DNA of 64,000 nucleotides. Origin: Bryobacterales bacterium (lineage in GTDB: Bacteria > Acidobacteriota > Terriglobia > Bryobacterales > Bryobacteraceae). Made by a program: the position numbers and the translations under genes. The notes under the pieces were generated by a model that did no database searches, was not told where the DNA came from, and saw only the letters and a program-made list of their open reading frames with translations. Positions 54,952 through 64,000 of this stretch are shown piece after piece (position 1 is the stretch's first letter; each line of letters begins with the position of its first letter). The stretch spans positions 35,444 to 99,443 of the forward strand of contig PMSX01000096.1 in assembly GCA_003167495.1 (NCBI GenBank). The letters are read 5' to 3'.

Positions 54952-56187
54952 ATGACGCAAGTGACCGCTGACCCGTCCCTTAGTTTGTATCAACTGTTGG
55001 ATCCGGAGGTTCTAGCGAACCCCTATCCGCTGTTTAAGCGATTACGCGAGGCCGATCCCGTACACTGGGATTCCTTTCTCCATGCATGGGTCGTAACGCG
55101 TTACGAGGATGTGATCAACGTGATGCTCAAGTGTTCGGCAGACCGCACGCCTACGCCGCAACAACTGGAAGCTCTGGGCATGGTAACGGAATTGCAACCC
55201 ATCGCCCGGGTCATGGTCAAGCAGATGTTGTTTATGGACGCGCCCGATCACACCCGATTGCGCGCCCTGTGTGCCATTGCCTTTACGCCAGGCCGTGTGG
55301 CGGCGCTTAAGCAACACATTCAGGAGATCGCCGATGAATTGATCGATCGCGTGCTCGACGCCGGACGCATGGACGTCATTGCCGATTTTGCCAACCCTCT
55401 GCCCGCCATTGTTACCGCCGAACTGTTCGGTGTGCCGGTGGAAGATCACCAGGATCTAAAGGATTGGTCGACTGATTTTGCGGAAATGCTCGGCAACTTC
55501 CAACACAACACCGATCGGGTGCGGCGGGCCTTGCGGGCCACGGAGAATATGATCGCCTATTTTCAGAGGGCTATGCGTGAGCAGGAGAAGAATCCTCGTT
55601 CGGGCTTGGTAACCTCTTTAATGAAGGCCGAGGTGGACGGTTCGCGCTTGACCGAAGAAGAAGTGGTGGCGAATTTGATTGTCACGATGGTAGGCGGCCA
55701 GGAGACAACCACGAATCTGATCGGCAACGGTCTGGTCTCTCTGCTCAAGAATCGCGATCAGATCGAACTATTGAAGAGCGATTCATCGATTCTGCCTTCG
55801 GCCATTGAGGAACTATTGCGTTACGAAAGCCCGAGCCAGCACACGGCCCGCCTGGCGCCGGAAGATATGATGCTGGGTCAAAAGAAAATTCTGAAACGTC
55901 AGGCGGTGATAGCTGTATTTGCCGCGGCCAATCGCGATCCGGAGCGATTTCCCGATCCAGACAAACTCGATCTGCGGCGCGCCGACAACCGCCACGTGGC
56001 TTTTGCCTGGGGGGCGCATTACTGTTTCGGTGCGCCCTTGGCCCGCATGGAAGGACAGATCGCGTTTGAAACCATGTTGCGGCGTTTGCCCAATATTCAG
56101 CTCGAGCCGCAGGAATTAGTGTGGCGTGAGAATCTCGGCCTTCGCGGGCTCAAATCGCTCTTCATTACGTTCGATCGTAGAAATTAG
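54952..56187 (+). CDS. Cytochrome P450
   Basis: A 411-residue soluble class I-type P450: I-helix MVGGQETTTNL (the usual A/G-G-x-E/D-T-T), K-helix EELLRYESPSQHTARLA (ExxR) and heme loop FAWGAHYCFGAPLAR with proximal cysteine C358. P450s of this bacterial type commonly act on carrier-bound amino acids when next to an A-T protein (beta-hydroxylation in nikkomycin or novobiocin pathways). Redox partners are not visible nearby. Confidence 0.92.
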   Translation: MTQVTADPSLSLYQLLDPEVLANPYPLFKRLREADPVHWDSFLHAWVVTRYEDVINVMLKCSADRTPTPQQLEALGMVTELQPIARVMVKQMLFMDAPDHTRLRALCAIAFTPGRVAALKQHIQEIADELIDRVLDAGRMDVIADFANPLPAIVTAELFGVPVEDHQDLKDWSTDFAEMLGNFQHNTDRVRRALRATENMIAYFQRAMREQEKNPRSGLVTSLMKAEVDGSRLTEEEVVANLIVTMVGGQETTTNLIGNGLVSLLKNRDQIELLKSDSSILPSAIEELLRYESPSQHTARLAPEDMMLGQKKILKRQAVIAVFAAANRDPERFPDPDKLDLRRADNRHVAFAWGAHYCFGAPLARMEGQIAFETMLRRLPNIQLEPQELVWRENLGLRGLKSLFITFDRRN

Positions 56188-56191
56188 CGCG

Positions 56192-57301
56192 ATGTCTGCT
56201 GTTTCAATGCACGGTATCGAATTGCGCGAAGCGCGCTTTCAAGACTACGAAGGCATTGCCGCGTTAGAGGCGTCGCAAGGACTGGCGATCAAGCCCGTCG
56301 ATGAATGGCGCCGTCTTTGGGCGGGTAATCCTTGCTATGAGGAAATTGGCCCGCGCTGGCCTATTGGTTGGGTGCTCGAGGAAGGCGAACGCATCGTCGG
56401 TTCTCTGACTAATATTCCTCTGACCTATACCCTGCGCGGCCAAAAGCTTCTCGTTGCCTCCGGGCGCGGTTGGGCAGTCGAAGAACAATATCGCGGTTAT
56501 GCCTTGCTGCTCATGGATACATACTTCAACCAGGAAAACGTAGACGTATTCCTGACTAACACCGTGAACGGCAACGCGGCGGACGCTTTTAGCACATTCG
56601 GCTCGTTGCGCGTTCCGCTGGGCGATTGGGGTACCGCGTCGTTTGCAGTGACCGAACATCGCGGGTTTGCCGAAAGTGCCTTGCGCATTAAAGGTATTCC
56701 GCTCGCGGGCGCGCTGAGTTACCCGGCGGGAGTCGCTCTTTCGCTCAAAGACCGCTTCACAGCCAAATCGATTCCCAAATCCGATATCGCCATTGCCCTC
56801 TTGCGCGATTTCGACCAACGGTTCGATACCTTCTGGGAAATTCTGAGCCACCGAAGCGACGCTTTGATCGCGGTCCGTTCGCGCGAAGTCCTAAAGTGGC
56901 ATTTTTCTGCCTCGCTCGACAAAGACCAACTTTGGATTTTGACCGCCGCGCGTAGTGGCAACATTGATGCTTACGCGGTCTTCCAGCGGCGCGATGAGCC
57001 GCGCTATGGCTTGAAACGTATGCGGATGGTCGATTTTCAGGCCTGCGATTGGCAAGATCAATATTGTGCGGCCCTGGTACGACGTGCTTACGACGAGTGC
57101 CGCGCGCAAGGCATTCATGTGCTCGAGCATATTGGTTGCGACCTCGAGAAGACGCGCATTTTCGACCAGTCCGCGCCTTACCGCCGCAAGCTTCCCGGCT
57201 GGTCTTTCTTCTACCTGACAAAGAACCAAGAACTCGCGGAGTGTCTGGCGCAGCCGGAAGCCTGGGCGCCGTCTTCCTATGATGCGGATGCGAGTCTGTG
57301 A
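56192..57301 (+). CDS. GNAT-like acyltransferase family protein
   Basis: ATG 56192 lies 4 bases after the P450 stop; the frame starts upstream inside that gene. The 369-residue product has an N-terminal GNAT-like half (IELREARFQDYEGIAALEAS, GWVLEEGERIVGSLTNIPL, GRGWAVEEQYRGYALLLMDT) and a longer C-terminal part with a second acyltransferase-like segment (VLEHIGCDLEKTRIF). Tight linkage suggests it transfers the aminoacyl group from the carrier to the polymer or an intermediate; this is inference. Confidence 0.7.
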   Translation: MSAVSMHGIELREARFQDYEGIAALEASQGLAIKPVDEWRRLWAGNPCYEEIGPRWPIGWVLEEGERIVGSLTNIPLTYTLRGQKLLVASGRGWAVEEQYRGYALLLMDTYFNQENVDVFLTNTVNGNAADAFSTFGSLRVPLGDWGTASFAVTEHRGFAESALRIKGIPLAGALSYPAGVALSLKDRFTAKSIPKSDIAIALLRDFDQRFDTFWEILSHRSDALIAVRSREVLKWHFSASLDKDQLWILTAARSGNIDAYAVFQRRDEPRYGLKRMRMVDFQACDWQDQYCAALVRRAYDECRAQGIHVLEHIGCDLEKTRIFDQSAPYRRKLPGWSFFYLTKNQELAECLAQPEAWAPSSYDADASL

Positions 57302-57408
57302 GGGTGTATTCGTTTTGCTGCGAACTTCGTGCGGTAGTAGTGTCGCCGTGAAGCTGCTTTTTGTGGGCGGAGAGGCGTGAGGTACATTGGTGAGATAGTG
57401 CCTAAACA

Positions 57409-57819
57409 ATGAATAGCAGGGTTCGCGCTCTTATTGTCACGATCCTCATAGTTTGGGCGATCTTGCTGACCGTAGCGTCGCTTTCATCCCACAATCCCCT
57501 CCGGGAGAGCATCGCGGCGCCCGCCAATTCAAGGCATATCACGGTGAGACGCAAACACCGGCTAGCTCACTGGATGGCATTTGGCGTCCTATCGTTCCTG
57601 CTCGCGGTTCTATGCCGAAATCCCTCCAGGCAGCTTATGGCATTAGCGTGTGTGGTCGCTCTTGGAGCGCTGATCGAGGGGCTTCAACACCTAATGTACG
57701 AAAATCCCTTTGAAACTTGGGACCTCCGCGACGACACTTATGGCGCCCTGTCCGGCTTCTTTGCGGCGCTCCTTCTGCTGGCAATTACCCGAAGGCAAAG
57801 TAATCAAAGTCTGAGGTGA
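57409..57819 (+). CDS. VanZ-like membrane protein
   Basis: A 136-residue protein with about four helices and the VanZ blocks RLAHWMAFGVLSFLLAVL and GALIEGLQHLMY...WDLRDDTYGALSGF. VanZ-like proteins are often encoded in exopolysaccharide loci; the role is unproven. It lies 107 bases after the GNAT-like gene, so linkage to the operon is looser. Confidence 0.85.
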   Translation: MNSRVRALIVTILIVWAILLTVASLSSHNPLRESIAAPANSRHITVRRKHRLAHWMAFGVLSFLLAVLCRNPSRQLMALACVVALGALIEGLQHLMYENPFETWDLRDDTYGALSGFFAALLLLAITRRQSNQSLR

Positions 57820-57832
57820 CTCGCGGTTCCTA

Positions 57833-59479
57833 TTAGAGACTCGCACTTAGCGGGACGGTGACGGAGCCAATCATGCCGGAGCCGTAATCGCGGACGATCA
57901 CGCGCAAAGTGTTTGCGCCCGGGTATATGTTCACGGGGTCGTTCAAGTGCAGGCCCTCGGTCAAGAATTTGCGGTACGTGCCGTCGAGCATATTCAACTC
58001 CAAGGTTTGGATGGTGGGAGTACCAAGAACGGAGCCGTCTTTACTGAATTGCGCCGTAAGGATATCAACTCGCCCGGAATGCCGGTCGGCTTTAGGCTCC
58101 AGATGAATGCCCTTGGAATCGAGCGAGACCGCGATATTTAGCGCGTTCGCCGGATGGGAAAGCTGCAAAGTAATGCCGATTTCCGTTGCGTCGAGGGGAC
58201 TCCATAAAGAATCGTGCAACTGGATGGAACGTGCCCTCTCATCTCTGGGAACTTCTGCCAGATCCAAATAGCCGTTCCGGTAATGCAGGTTAATGTGCGG
58301 CTTGCTGGCTTCCACCTTCAGCTTGTGGAATTCGCGGTCTTGTTTCTCTTCTTCCGGATAAAAGCCTAGTGTGTAGGTTAAGGCAGAGTCTTCCACTGCT
58401 TGGTGAATCGCGCGGGACAAATCGTTGGTGTTATAGAAGGCATGGCCGCCGGTGGATTGCGCGAGTTCTTGCATGGTCGCCTGAGTCGCATTTTGGCGGT
58501 CGCTGGCGGATGCCTTGGGCGGGCGGGGATTCTTGCCAGTAGAGGGCATCGTGCCAGAGGGAGGGGCTGAGCGACTGGCGTCCGATAGCTCGGGAGTTGT
58601 CAAACCGCGGGCATCGACCGGGTAGACGGCGATGTTCGCATCGCTCAACGCACGCACGGTGGCCTCAAACTCGTCGGCGAAGTCCTCGGAGAATTTGCTC
58701 ATCCCGACGCCGATCCTCAGAGGAAATGCTTCGGAAAGCCACACTAAATTCTTGCGGCCGGGCACGTTAGCCAGATGCGCGGCGATAAACTTCAACACAT
58801 TGAGAGTGCCCAATACGCGGTTGCGCATGTAGAAGGCCCGCTCTTCCGCGCTGCCGCCGCCGTTTATAAGACTCGCAAAGGTGGCGGCTTCCGAAGAATC
58901 GATTGCACCGGCCGGTTCGGTATTGACGACACTGACAACTTGCCCATTCGCCGCGGCCAAGCGTTGCTGGAAAAGCTCCATGCTCGATGTGTAGTCATGC
59001 AGTACGCGCAGCCGGCCGTTGAATGTGTAGACTGCGACTCGGTCTGTCGGGGGGATAGACTGCAAATACTTGATCAGCTGCTGTTGGGCGAAAAGTCTGT
59101 CAGTCAGCTTGGTGTTGACTAGATCCAATAAGACGACGGTCACGGCATTGGCGGCTTGCTCCTTGGAAGCCGCGAGATTGCTGAAGGTGTTGCTACCCGC
59201 TGGAGTCGCTGGTGCGGTAGGTTGGCTGGCCGCAGCTGATATGGCTGAAAAGAAGCTAATCTTCTGCTGGTGGCCGTCGACGAAGACTTTGAAGTCGTCT
59301 TGCGTCAAACCCTCGGCAGGTTGGTCGTGCGATTTTGCAATGACGCTGAGCTGCACTAACCGGGTTGTGGTTTTGATCACAGGCTCTTGAGCGATAACCG
59401 CCGGGCTGAGAGACAGGCCTAGGAAAAGTAAAGGGCGAAGCAAAAAGAGGAGCATGGTGGTACGTGACAGCCTAACCAA
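57833..59479 (-). CDS. VWFA-related protein of the acidobacterial type
   Basis: This 548-residue secreted protein has a signal peptide (LLFLGLSLSPAVIAQ) and the family start TTTRLVQLSVIAKSHDQPAE, GLTQDDFKVFVDG. The von Willebrand factor A-like domain runs from about 110 to 350 (VTVVLLDLVNTKLTDRLFAQ; RVAVYTFNGRLRVLHDYTSS). The metal site DxSxS is replaced by LDLVNT. A C-terminal beta-rich part follows. Many copies occur per acidobacterial genome; function unknown. It is convergent with the VanZ gene. Confidence 0.88.
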   Translation of the reverse strand: MVRLSRTTMLLFLLRPLLFLGLSLSPAVIAQEPVIKTTTRLVQLSVIAKSHDQPAEGLTQDDFKVFVDGHQQKISFFSAISAAASQPTAPATPAGSNTFSNLAASKEQAANAVTVVLLDLVNTKLTDRLFAQQQLIKYLQSIPPTDRVAVYTFNGRLRVLHDYTSSMELFQQRLAAANGQVVSVVNTEPAGAIDSSEAATFASLINGGGSAEERAFYMRNRVLGTLNVLKFIAAHLANVPGRKNLVWLSEAFPLRIGVGMSKFSEDFADEFEATVRALSDANIAVYPVDARGLTTPELSDASRSAPPSGTMPSTGKNPRPPKASASDRQNATQATMQELAQSTGGHAFYNTNDLSRAIHQAVEDSALTYTLGFYPEEEKQDREFHKLKVEASKPHINLHYRNGYLDLAEVPRDERARSIQLHDSLWSPLDATEIGITLQLSHPANALNIAVSLDSKGIHLEPKADRHSGRVDILTAQFSKDGSVLGTPTIQTLELNMLDGTYRKFLTEGLHLNDPVNIYPGANTLRVIVRDYGSGMIGSVTVPLSASL

Positions 59480-59518
59480 TAGTATCGTTGACCTTGCACC
59501 TAGCTGTTAGTTGACCTA

Positions 59519-60610
59519 TTAATTAACCAGGAAATCGGAGGAGATTTGGGAGAGTTTGGGGCAGCCGGCGAGACCCATGGTCATCTCGAGTTCGGTGCGG
59601 AGGATTTCGACCACGCGGGCGACGCCTAGGGCGCCACCGGCGGCGAGGCCGTAGAGATAGGGGCGGCCGATCATGACGGCGCTGGCACCGAGGGCGAGGG
59701 CTTTAAAGACGTCGATGCCGCGGCGGACGCCGCCGTCCAGAATCACGGGCACGCGCTTGCCGACGCGCCTGGCAATGGCGGGCAGGGCATCAATGCTCGC
59801 GGATACTGTGTCGAGGCTGCGGCCGCCGTGGTTCGAAACGATGATACCGTCGCAGCCCAGGTCGGCGGCGGCCATAGCGTCACCAGGATTCAACACGCCT
59901 TTAAGGAGCAAAGGCACATTCATGAAAGAGCGCAGCCACTCGATATCTTTCCACGTGATATCGGCTCCGTGAGTGACTGAGTAAATGTTGCGGCCGGAGG
60001 GGCGATGAGAGCCGGCGGCGATATTGGAGCCAAGACCTGAAAGATTGGCGCGCTGGACACCGGGAGGGAGTTTGAAGCCGGCGCGGAGTTCGCGGTCGCG
60101 GGGACCGTTGACGGGGACGTCAACCGAAAGGCAGATGGCTTCGCAACCGGCGGACAGGACGCGCTGCACCAGTTCCTTGGTGAAGCCGCGGTCGGTTTGA
60201 ATGTAGAGTTGGAACCAGACAGGCTGTCGTGAAACTTGACGGATGGCTTCGTAGGTTACGGTGGAAAAAGTGGCCGCGACATAGGTGGCCTCACACAAGT
60301 CGGCACCATGGACGGCTTCAAGCTCCCCTTCGGGATGCACGAGCTTTTGATAACCGGCGGGGGCCAGCAGGATGGGGAAGGCGTGTTCTCGCCGAAACAG
60401 GCGGAATCTAGTATCGATGCGGCTGACGTCAACCATGACGCGCTGGTTGAGCTTGATGCGGTTGAAGGCGTTGCGGTTTTCGGCGGCAGTGAGACCAGCG
60501 CCCGCCCCGCCGGCAATGTATTCCAACGCGGGCAGAGACATCTTGGTAGGCGCGAGGCGCTCAAAATCATCGAGCGTCCAGATGGCAGCGAGTTCTTCGG
60601 CGCTAAGCAC
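59519..60610 (-). CDS. FMN-dependent 2-hydroxy-acid oxidase
   Basis: A 363-residue TIM-barrel flavoenzyme starting at GTG 60610. FMN and active-site blocks: LALEYIAGGAGAG-like start, FPILLAPAGYQKLVHPEGEL, QLYIQTDR, LKGVLNPGDAMAAADLGCDG, SNHGGRSLDTVSASIDALP and DGGVRRGIDVFKALALGASA. The histidine in SNHGGR is the catalytic base. It oxidises L-lactate, glycolate or a related acid, giving H2O2 or passing electrons on. Preceded by a small coiled-coil gene 14 bases away. Confidence 0.9.
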   Translation of the reverse strand: MLSAEELAAIWTLDDFERLAPTKMSLPALEYIAGGAGAGLTAAENRNAFNRIKLNQRVMVDVSRIDTRFRLFRREHAFPILLAPAGYQKLVHPEGELEAVHGADLCEATYVAATFSTVTYEAIRQVSRQPVWFQLYIQTDRGFTKELVQRVLSAGCEAICLSVDVPVNGPRDRELRAGFKLPPGVQRANLSGLGSNIAAGSHRPSGRNIYSVTHGADITWKDIEWLRSFMNVPLLLKGVLNPGDAMAAADLGCDGIIVSNHGGRSLDTVSASIDALPAIARRVGKRVPVILDGGVRRGIDVFKALALGASAVMIGRPYLYGLAAGGALGVARVVEILRTELEMTMGLAGCPKLSQISSDFLVN

Positions 60611-60624
60611 TTGATTCGGTGTGT

Positions 60625-60843
60625 TTAGCTGGCGCGTTTGGAACGGCCTTCGAGCTTCGCTAATTGCTGGCCCGTTTGGATGAGCCAGGCTTGACGATCC
60701 AGACGCGCGTTCTGGTTGTCGAAACGCACCGTCATCTCTTCGCGAAAATTGTGTATCTCTTTCCCCAGATTCTGCATTTCCCGCTCCAGGCTCTCTTTGA
60801 TTTGCTCCAAGAGCATGACCACCGGACCATCGTCGCTAGGCAC
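60625..60843 (-). CDS. Small coiled-coil protein
   Basis: A 72-residue protein with an amphipathic central helix (LLEQIKESLEREMQNLGKEI and FREEMTVRFDNQNARLDRQA) that should form a coiled coil. No domain is recognised. It lies 23 bases after frr and 14 bases before the oxidase gene on the same strand. Confidence 0.6.
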   Translation of the reverse strand: MPSDDGPVVMLLEQIKESLEREMQNLGKEIHNFREEMTVRFDNQNARLDRQAWLIQTGQQLAKLEGRSKRAS

Positions 60844-60866
60844 GTTGTGTTCTCTCCTGATTTGAA

Positions 60867-61478
60867 TTACTTGAGCTCGAGGATTTCTTTTTCTTTGGCT
60901 TTGGCGACCTGGTCTACTTTGGCAATTTGCGTATCCGTGAGTTTCTGCGTTACATCGAGTGCTTGTCGTTCTTCGTCTTCGCTAATGACCTTGTCTTTGA
61001 AGAGTTTCTTGAGATGTTCGTTGGCGTCGCGGCGAATATTGCGCAGGGCGACGCGGCGCTCTTCCGCGACATGGCTGAGCTTTTTGGCGAGCTCGCGACG
61101 GCGGTCTTCCGTGAGCGGCGGAACGGGGATGCGGATAATTTTGCCGTCGTTCGAAGGATTGAGGCCGAGATCGGCGATGCGGATGCCTTTCTCGATGGCT
61201 CCGATGATGGTGTGGTCCCAAGGTTGAACGGTGATAAGCGCGGGTTCGGGGACATGCAATTGGGCGACCTGATTGAGCGGCGTGGGAGTACCGAAGTAAT
61301 CGACGCGAACGCTGTCGAGCAGGCCGATGGTGGCGCGGCCGGTGCGGAACTGCGCCACTTCGTGCTGCAGGTCGGTTAGCACCTTGTCCATTTTGGCGCG
61401 GGCGTTGGCTTCTATTTCCTTGACATTCTTGAAGGTGCTGCCGGTCGCAGCGGCGGGTGCGGTTGGTTCAGTTTTCAT
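60867..61478 (-). CDS. frr: Ribosome-recycling factor
   Basis: A 203-residue RRF, slightly long at the N-terminus (the usual length is about 185). Family blocks: ANARAKMDKVLTDLQHEVAQ, RTGRATIGLLDSVRVDYFGT, PLTEDRRRELAKKLSHVAEE and RNIRRDANEHLKKL. It splits post-termination ribosomes with EF-G. Part of the frr-pyrH-tsf-rpsB block. Confidence 0.97.
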   Translation of the reverse strand: MKTEPTAPAAATGSTFKNVKEIEANARAKMDKVLTDLQHEVAQFRTGRATIGLLDSVRVDYFGTPTPLNQVAQLHVPEPALITVQPWDHTIIGAIEKGIRIADLGLNPSNDGKIIRIPVPPLTEDRRRELAKKLSHVAEERRVALRNIRRDANEHLKKLFKDKVISEDEERQALDVTQKLTDTQIAKVDQVAKAKEKEILELK

Positions 61479-61519
61479 ATGTCGACGCTACCTCAACATT
61501 ATCGAATCATGACGAGCGG

Positions 61520-62227
61520 TTAGCGAATCATGGTACCGATGGATTCGCCCATCGCCATACGCATTATATTGCCAGTGACGTTGAGGTCAAACACCATGAT
61601 AGGCATACGATTATCACGGCACATGGCGACGGCGGAGGCATCCATCACACCGAGCGCTTTGGAGAGGACCTCGGTGTAGCTGACCTCGGTGTAACGGATG
61701 GCCGTAGGGTGCTTCTTCGGATCTTTGTCATAAACGCCGTCGACGCTGGTGGCTTTGGCGATGATTTGGGCGTGGATTTCGAGGCCGCGAAGGGTGGCGG
61801 CGGTATCGGTGGAGAAATAGGGGTTAGAGGTGCCGGCGGCGAAGATAACAGCGCGGCCCTTTTCAAGATGGCGAATGGCGCGCCGGCGGATGTACGGTTC
61901 GGCGACCTGATGCATTTCAATGGCAGTCATGACGCGGGTGGGGATGCCGAGATGTTCGAGAGCGTCTTGAAAGGCGAGGGCGTTGATGACGGTGGCGAGC
62001 ATGCCCATGTGATCGCCAGTGACGCGGTCCATTTTATTGGCGGCGGCCGCGACACCGCGGAAGATGTTGCCGCCACCCAGCACTAGACCGACTTGGACGC
62101 CGGTGCGCGCGACGTCCGCGACTTCGCTGGCGAGAGACTTGACGCGTTCGGCGTCCAAGCCGAAAGACAACGGACCGGCTAACGCCTCGCCGCTGATTTT
62201 GAGAAGGATGCGCTGGAAGCGTGCCAT
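61520..62227 (-). CDS. pyrH: Uridylate kinase
   Basis: A 235-residue amino-acid-kinase-fold UMP kinase: [43 protein letters not shown] and [20 protein letters not shown]. It phosphorylates UMP to UDP. Start ATG 62227 lies 13 bases after tsf. Confidence 0.97.
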   Translation of the reverse strand: MARFQRILLKISGEALAGPLSFGLDAERVKSLASEVADVARTGVQVGLVLGGGNIFRGVAAAANKMDRVTGDHMGMLATVINALAFQDALEHLGIPTRVMTAIEMHQVAEPYIRRRAIRHLEKGRAVIFAAGTSNPYFSTDTAATLRGLEIHAQIIAKATSVDGVYDKDPKKHPTAIRYTEVSYTEVLSKALGVMDASAVAMCRDNRMPIMVFDLNVTGNIMRMAMGESIGTMIR

Positions 62228-62240
62228 GTCCGTTGATTGT

Positions 62241-63215
62241 CTAGGCGGTTACGGGAAGAGGGCTTTGTTCGACACCGGGAGCGTCGCCGATATCGCCCAC
62301 CTTGTAGCGCACGAAACGGGAGACGGTAATGGTGTCGCCAATTTTGCCGTTGGCGGTTTTGATCAGATCGGCGATAGAGATGGTGTTTTCGCGGATGAAG
62401 GGCTGCTCGAGCAAGCAGACTTCCTCGTAGAACTTGCTCATGCGGCCTTCGGCGATTTTATCGAGCATCTTTTCGGGCTTGCCTTCGGCGCGGACGCGGT
62501 CGCGCTGGATATCGAGCTCTTTGGAAACCAGAGTGGCGGGCAACTGTCCGCGGGTGACAACCTGTGGATGGGCGGCGGCGACTTGCATGGCGAGATCGCG
62601 CACGAGGGTTTTGAATTCGTCCTTGGACGGCGATTCAGCATTAGTGATAGCGACTTCGAGCAGGACGCCGATTTGCGCGCCAGTGTGAATGTAGTGTCCA
62701 ACAAAGCCGTTGCCGGCAACTTCATAGATGGTGAAACGCGAGACAACGATGTTTTCGCCGAGCTTGGCGATTTTAGTTTTGACCAGTTCGCCGACGGTGT
62801 GGCTTTCTTTGCCGAATTTCTGTTCATAAAGGGTTTCGTGCGCTTTGATGTTGGCACGCTCGGCTTCAGTAACGTCTTCGAGGCGGACGTGCTTGGGTTT
62901 GGTTTCAGCGATGTGGGCGGCGATATCGGCGGCAAGTTTCTGGAAATCGTCGGTGCGGGCGACAAAATCGGATTCGCAATTCACTTCCACCAGGACACCA
63001 AGTTTGCCGTTGGCCCTAAGGGAGGCGGCGATGAGGCCCTGTTTGGCGCTACGCGATTCCTTGTTGTGGGCGCTGGCGATGCCTTTCTTGCGGAGTACGA
63101 CCTCGGCTGCTTCGATGTCACCGTTTGTCTCAACCAATGCTTTCTTGCATTCCATCATGCCCGCGCCGGTACGTTCGCGGAGTTGTTTTACGAGTTGTGC
63201 GCTTATCTCAGCCAT
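62241..63215 (-). CDS. tsf: Elongation factor Ts
   Basis: From ATG 63215 ([20 protein letters not shown], the conserved family start) it has 324 residues; ATG 63227 is the alternative start with a purine-rich leader. Blocks: [36 protein letters not shown] and LLEQPFIR. It exchanges GDP for GTP on EF-Tu. Confidence 0.96.
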   Translation of the reverse strand: MAEISAQLVKQLRERTGAGMMECKKALVETNGDIEAAEVVLRKKGIASAHNKESRSAKQGLIAASLRANGKLGVLVEVNCESDFVARTDDFQKLAADIAAHIAETKPKHVRLEDVTEAERANIKAHETLYEQKFGKESHTVGELVKTKIAKLGENIVVSRFTIYEVAGNGFVGHYIHTGAQIGVLLEVAITNAESPSKDEFKTLVRDLAMQVAAAHPQVVTRGQLPATLVSKELDIQRDRVRAEGKPEKMLDKIAEGRMSKFYEEVCLLEQPFIRENTISIADLIKTANGKIGDTITVSRFVRYKVGDIGDAPGVEQSPLPVTA

Positions 63216-63249
63216 TGTTTTTATCATTCTTTCTTTCTATACACACAAG

Positions 63250-63280
63250 GGGCGACCGAGCCTGAGTGGGCTGGTCGCCC
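63250..63280 (-). promoter_or_regulatory. Stem-loop in the rpsB-tsf spacer
   Basis: GGGCGACC (63250-63257) pairs with GGTCGCCC (63273-63280) and AGCC with GGCT inside, a 12-pair stem with one bulge and a six-base loop. No T tract follows on the transcribed strand, so it is more likely an mRNA structure (partial attenuation or processing) than a terminator. Confidence 0.45.
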
Positions 63281-63308
63281 TGATACCTTCACTTCCCGTG
63301 CGACAGTT

Positions 63309-64000
63309 TTAGTGTTCGACGACGGTGGCGACCTCTTCTACTTGAGCTTCACTGCTGGGGCCCTTGCGCGGAGGCGTTTCGGGCTCGACGATGCCGCTGG
63401 TGGCCAGGCTTTCCGACATTAGCTGCTCAGCATATTTAGGATCGAGATACTGGGTGTACTCTTCCGGAGTCTCTGCAGAAGTTTCATCTTCGCGGACAAT
63501 TTTGTCGGCGGCGAAGTCCGTTTCGGTGGCCAGTGAGCGGGCTTCGACAATCGAATCGGCAATTTTAGTGGTGAAGAGGCGGATGGCACGCAGCGCGTCA
63601 TCGTTGCCTGGGATCACGTAATCGACTTCGTCCGGATCGCAATTGGTGTCGACCACGGCGACGACAGGGATGCCCAATTTACGCGCCTCTTTGACGGCGA
63701 TGGCTTCCTTGTTGGAATCGATCACGAACAGCAGATCTGGCAGGCCGTTCATGTCTTTGATGCCAGCGAGGTTTTGTTGCAGGTGCTTGCGTTCGCGCTC
63801 GAGGCGGCCGACTTCCTTCTTGGCGCGACCTTCGTAGGCGTTTTCGGTGGCCATGGCGTCAAGTTCTTTCAGACGCTTGATGGATCGCTGTACGGTAGTG
63901 ATGTTGGTGAGCAATCCGCCGAGCCAACGCTGGTTGACGTAAAACTGGCTGCAACGGCCGGCTTCTTCGGCGATGGCTTCCTGCGCCTGGCGCTTGGTGC
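63309..64000 (-). CDS. rpsB: Ribosomal protein S2 (N-terminus outside window)
   Basis: The frame is open to the window edge and continues upstream of the internal ATG at 63914. Residues visible include [80 protein letters not shown] and [13 protein letters not shown], the core of S2. The acidic tail ([15 protein letters not shown]...) is long, as in many Acidobacteria. Required for 30S assembly and S1 binding. Confidence 0.97.
   Translation of the reverse strand, partial: TKRQAQEAIAEEAGRCSQFYVNQRWLGGLLTNITTVQRSIKRLKELDAMATENAYEGRAKKEVGRLERERKHLQQNLAGIKDMNGLPDLLFVIDSNKEAIAVKEARKLGIPVVAVVDTNCDPDEVDYVIPGNDDALRAIRLFTTKIADSIVEARSLATETDFAADKIVREDETSAETPEEYTQYLDPKYAEQLMSESLATSGIVEPETPPRKGPSSEAQVEEVATVVEH

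Noticed and set aside
40345..57819. Exosortase/PEP-CTERM system suggested by the VanZ-like gene
   Set aside because: No exosortase gene and no protein with a PEP-CTERM tail is seen here.
1..64000. CRISPR array, complete insertion sequence, prophage or rRNA operon
   Set aside because: No regularly spaced repeats, no IS with both ends, no phage structural genes and no rRNA-like sequence were found.

Overview
The window looks like a piece of an Acidobacteriota chromosome, probably of the Solibacter/Bryobacter type. The evidence is two Oar-like TonB-dependent receptors with N-terminal carboxypeptidase-regulatory domains, a VWFA-related protein of the acidobacterial kind, a relic of an acidobacterial MacB/FtsX-type permease, NHL-repeat and LamG secreted proteins, and a small family with a GRTGP...NAIKHG segment. 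The assignment rests on protein style, not on a marker-gene comparison.

Layout. 1-1.7 kb: start of a serine hydrolase gene (minus strand), then a compact small-RNA-like unit with its own sigma70-type promoter and terminator, then a run of tRNA-like genes (Cys-GCA, Leu-UAG and two decayed relics) almost without spacing. 1.7-7.1 kb: exported thioredoxin-like protein, RidA relic, two short-chain dehydrogenases, alpha/beta hydrolase, TetR repressor with a perfect operator over its operon promoter, and a doubly frameshifted PIN toxin-antitoxin pair. 7.4-14.1 kb: two convergent outer-membrane receptors. 14.3-25.6 kb: secreted and accessory proteins (LamG, glycosidase-like barrel, methyltransferase, unknown secreted protein, NHL protein, ArsR-AHSA1 pair, LCAT-like acyltransferase) mixed with gene relics, an IS fragment and short repeats; this is the most eroded part.

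25.9-38.6 kb: phhB, a serine-hydrolase/NamZ fusion, then a tight minus-strand run reading MFS transporter, NHL protein, lipoprotein-like protein, gluconate-dehydrogenase-like subunit 3, GMC oxidoreductase, sirtuin, GNAT, MenC/N-succinylamino-acid racemase-like enzyme and phosphohexomutase. The GNAT/racemase pair resembles the known D-amino-acid to L-amino-acid conversion route through N-succinyl intermediates.

38.6-57.8 kb: an exopolysaccharide locus: GNAT and GH16 glucanase on the minus strand, then on the plus strand an initiating sugar transferase, polysaccharide deacetylase, three GT4 glycosyltransferases, a 41-residue membrane protein, Wza-like exporter, Wzz/BY-kinase, MurJ-like flippase and O-antigen-ligase/polymerase-like protein. 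The run continues directly into a stand-alone NRPS adenylation-thiolation protein, a cytochrome P450 and a GNAT-like protein, followed by a VanZ-like protein. An amino acid loaded on a carrier, oxidised by the P450 and transferred to the polymer or released is the most interesting untested idea in the window.

57.8-64 kb: VWFA-related protein and FMN-dependent 2-hydroxy-acid oxidase, then the conserved translation block frr-pyrH-tsf-rpsB (minus strand), with rpsB cut by the window end.
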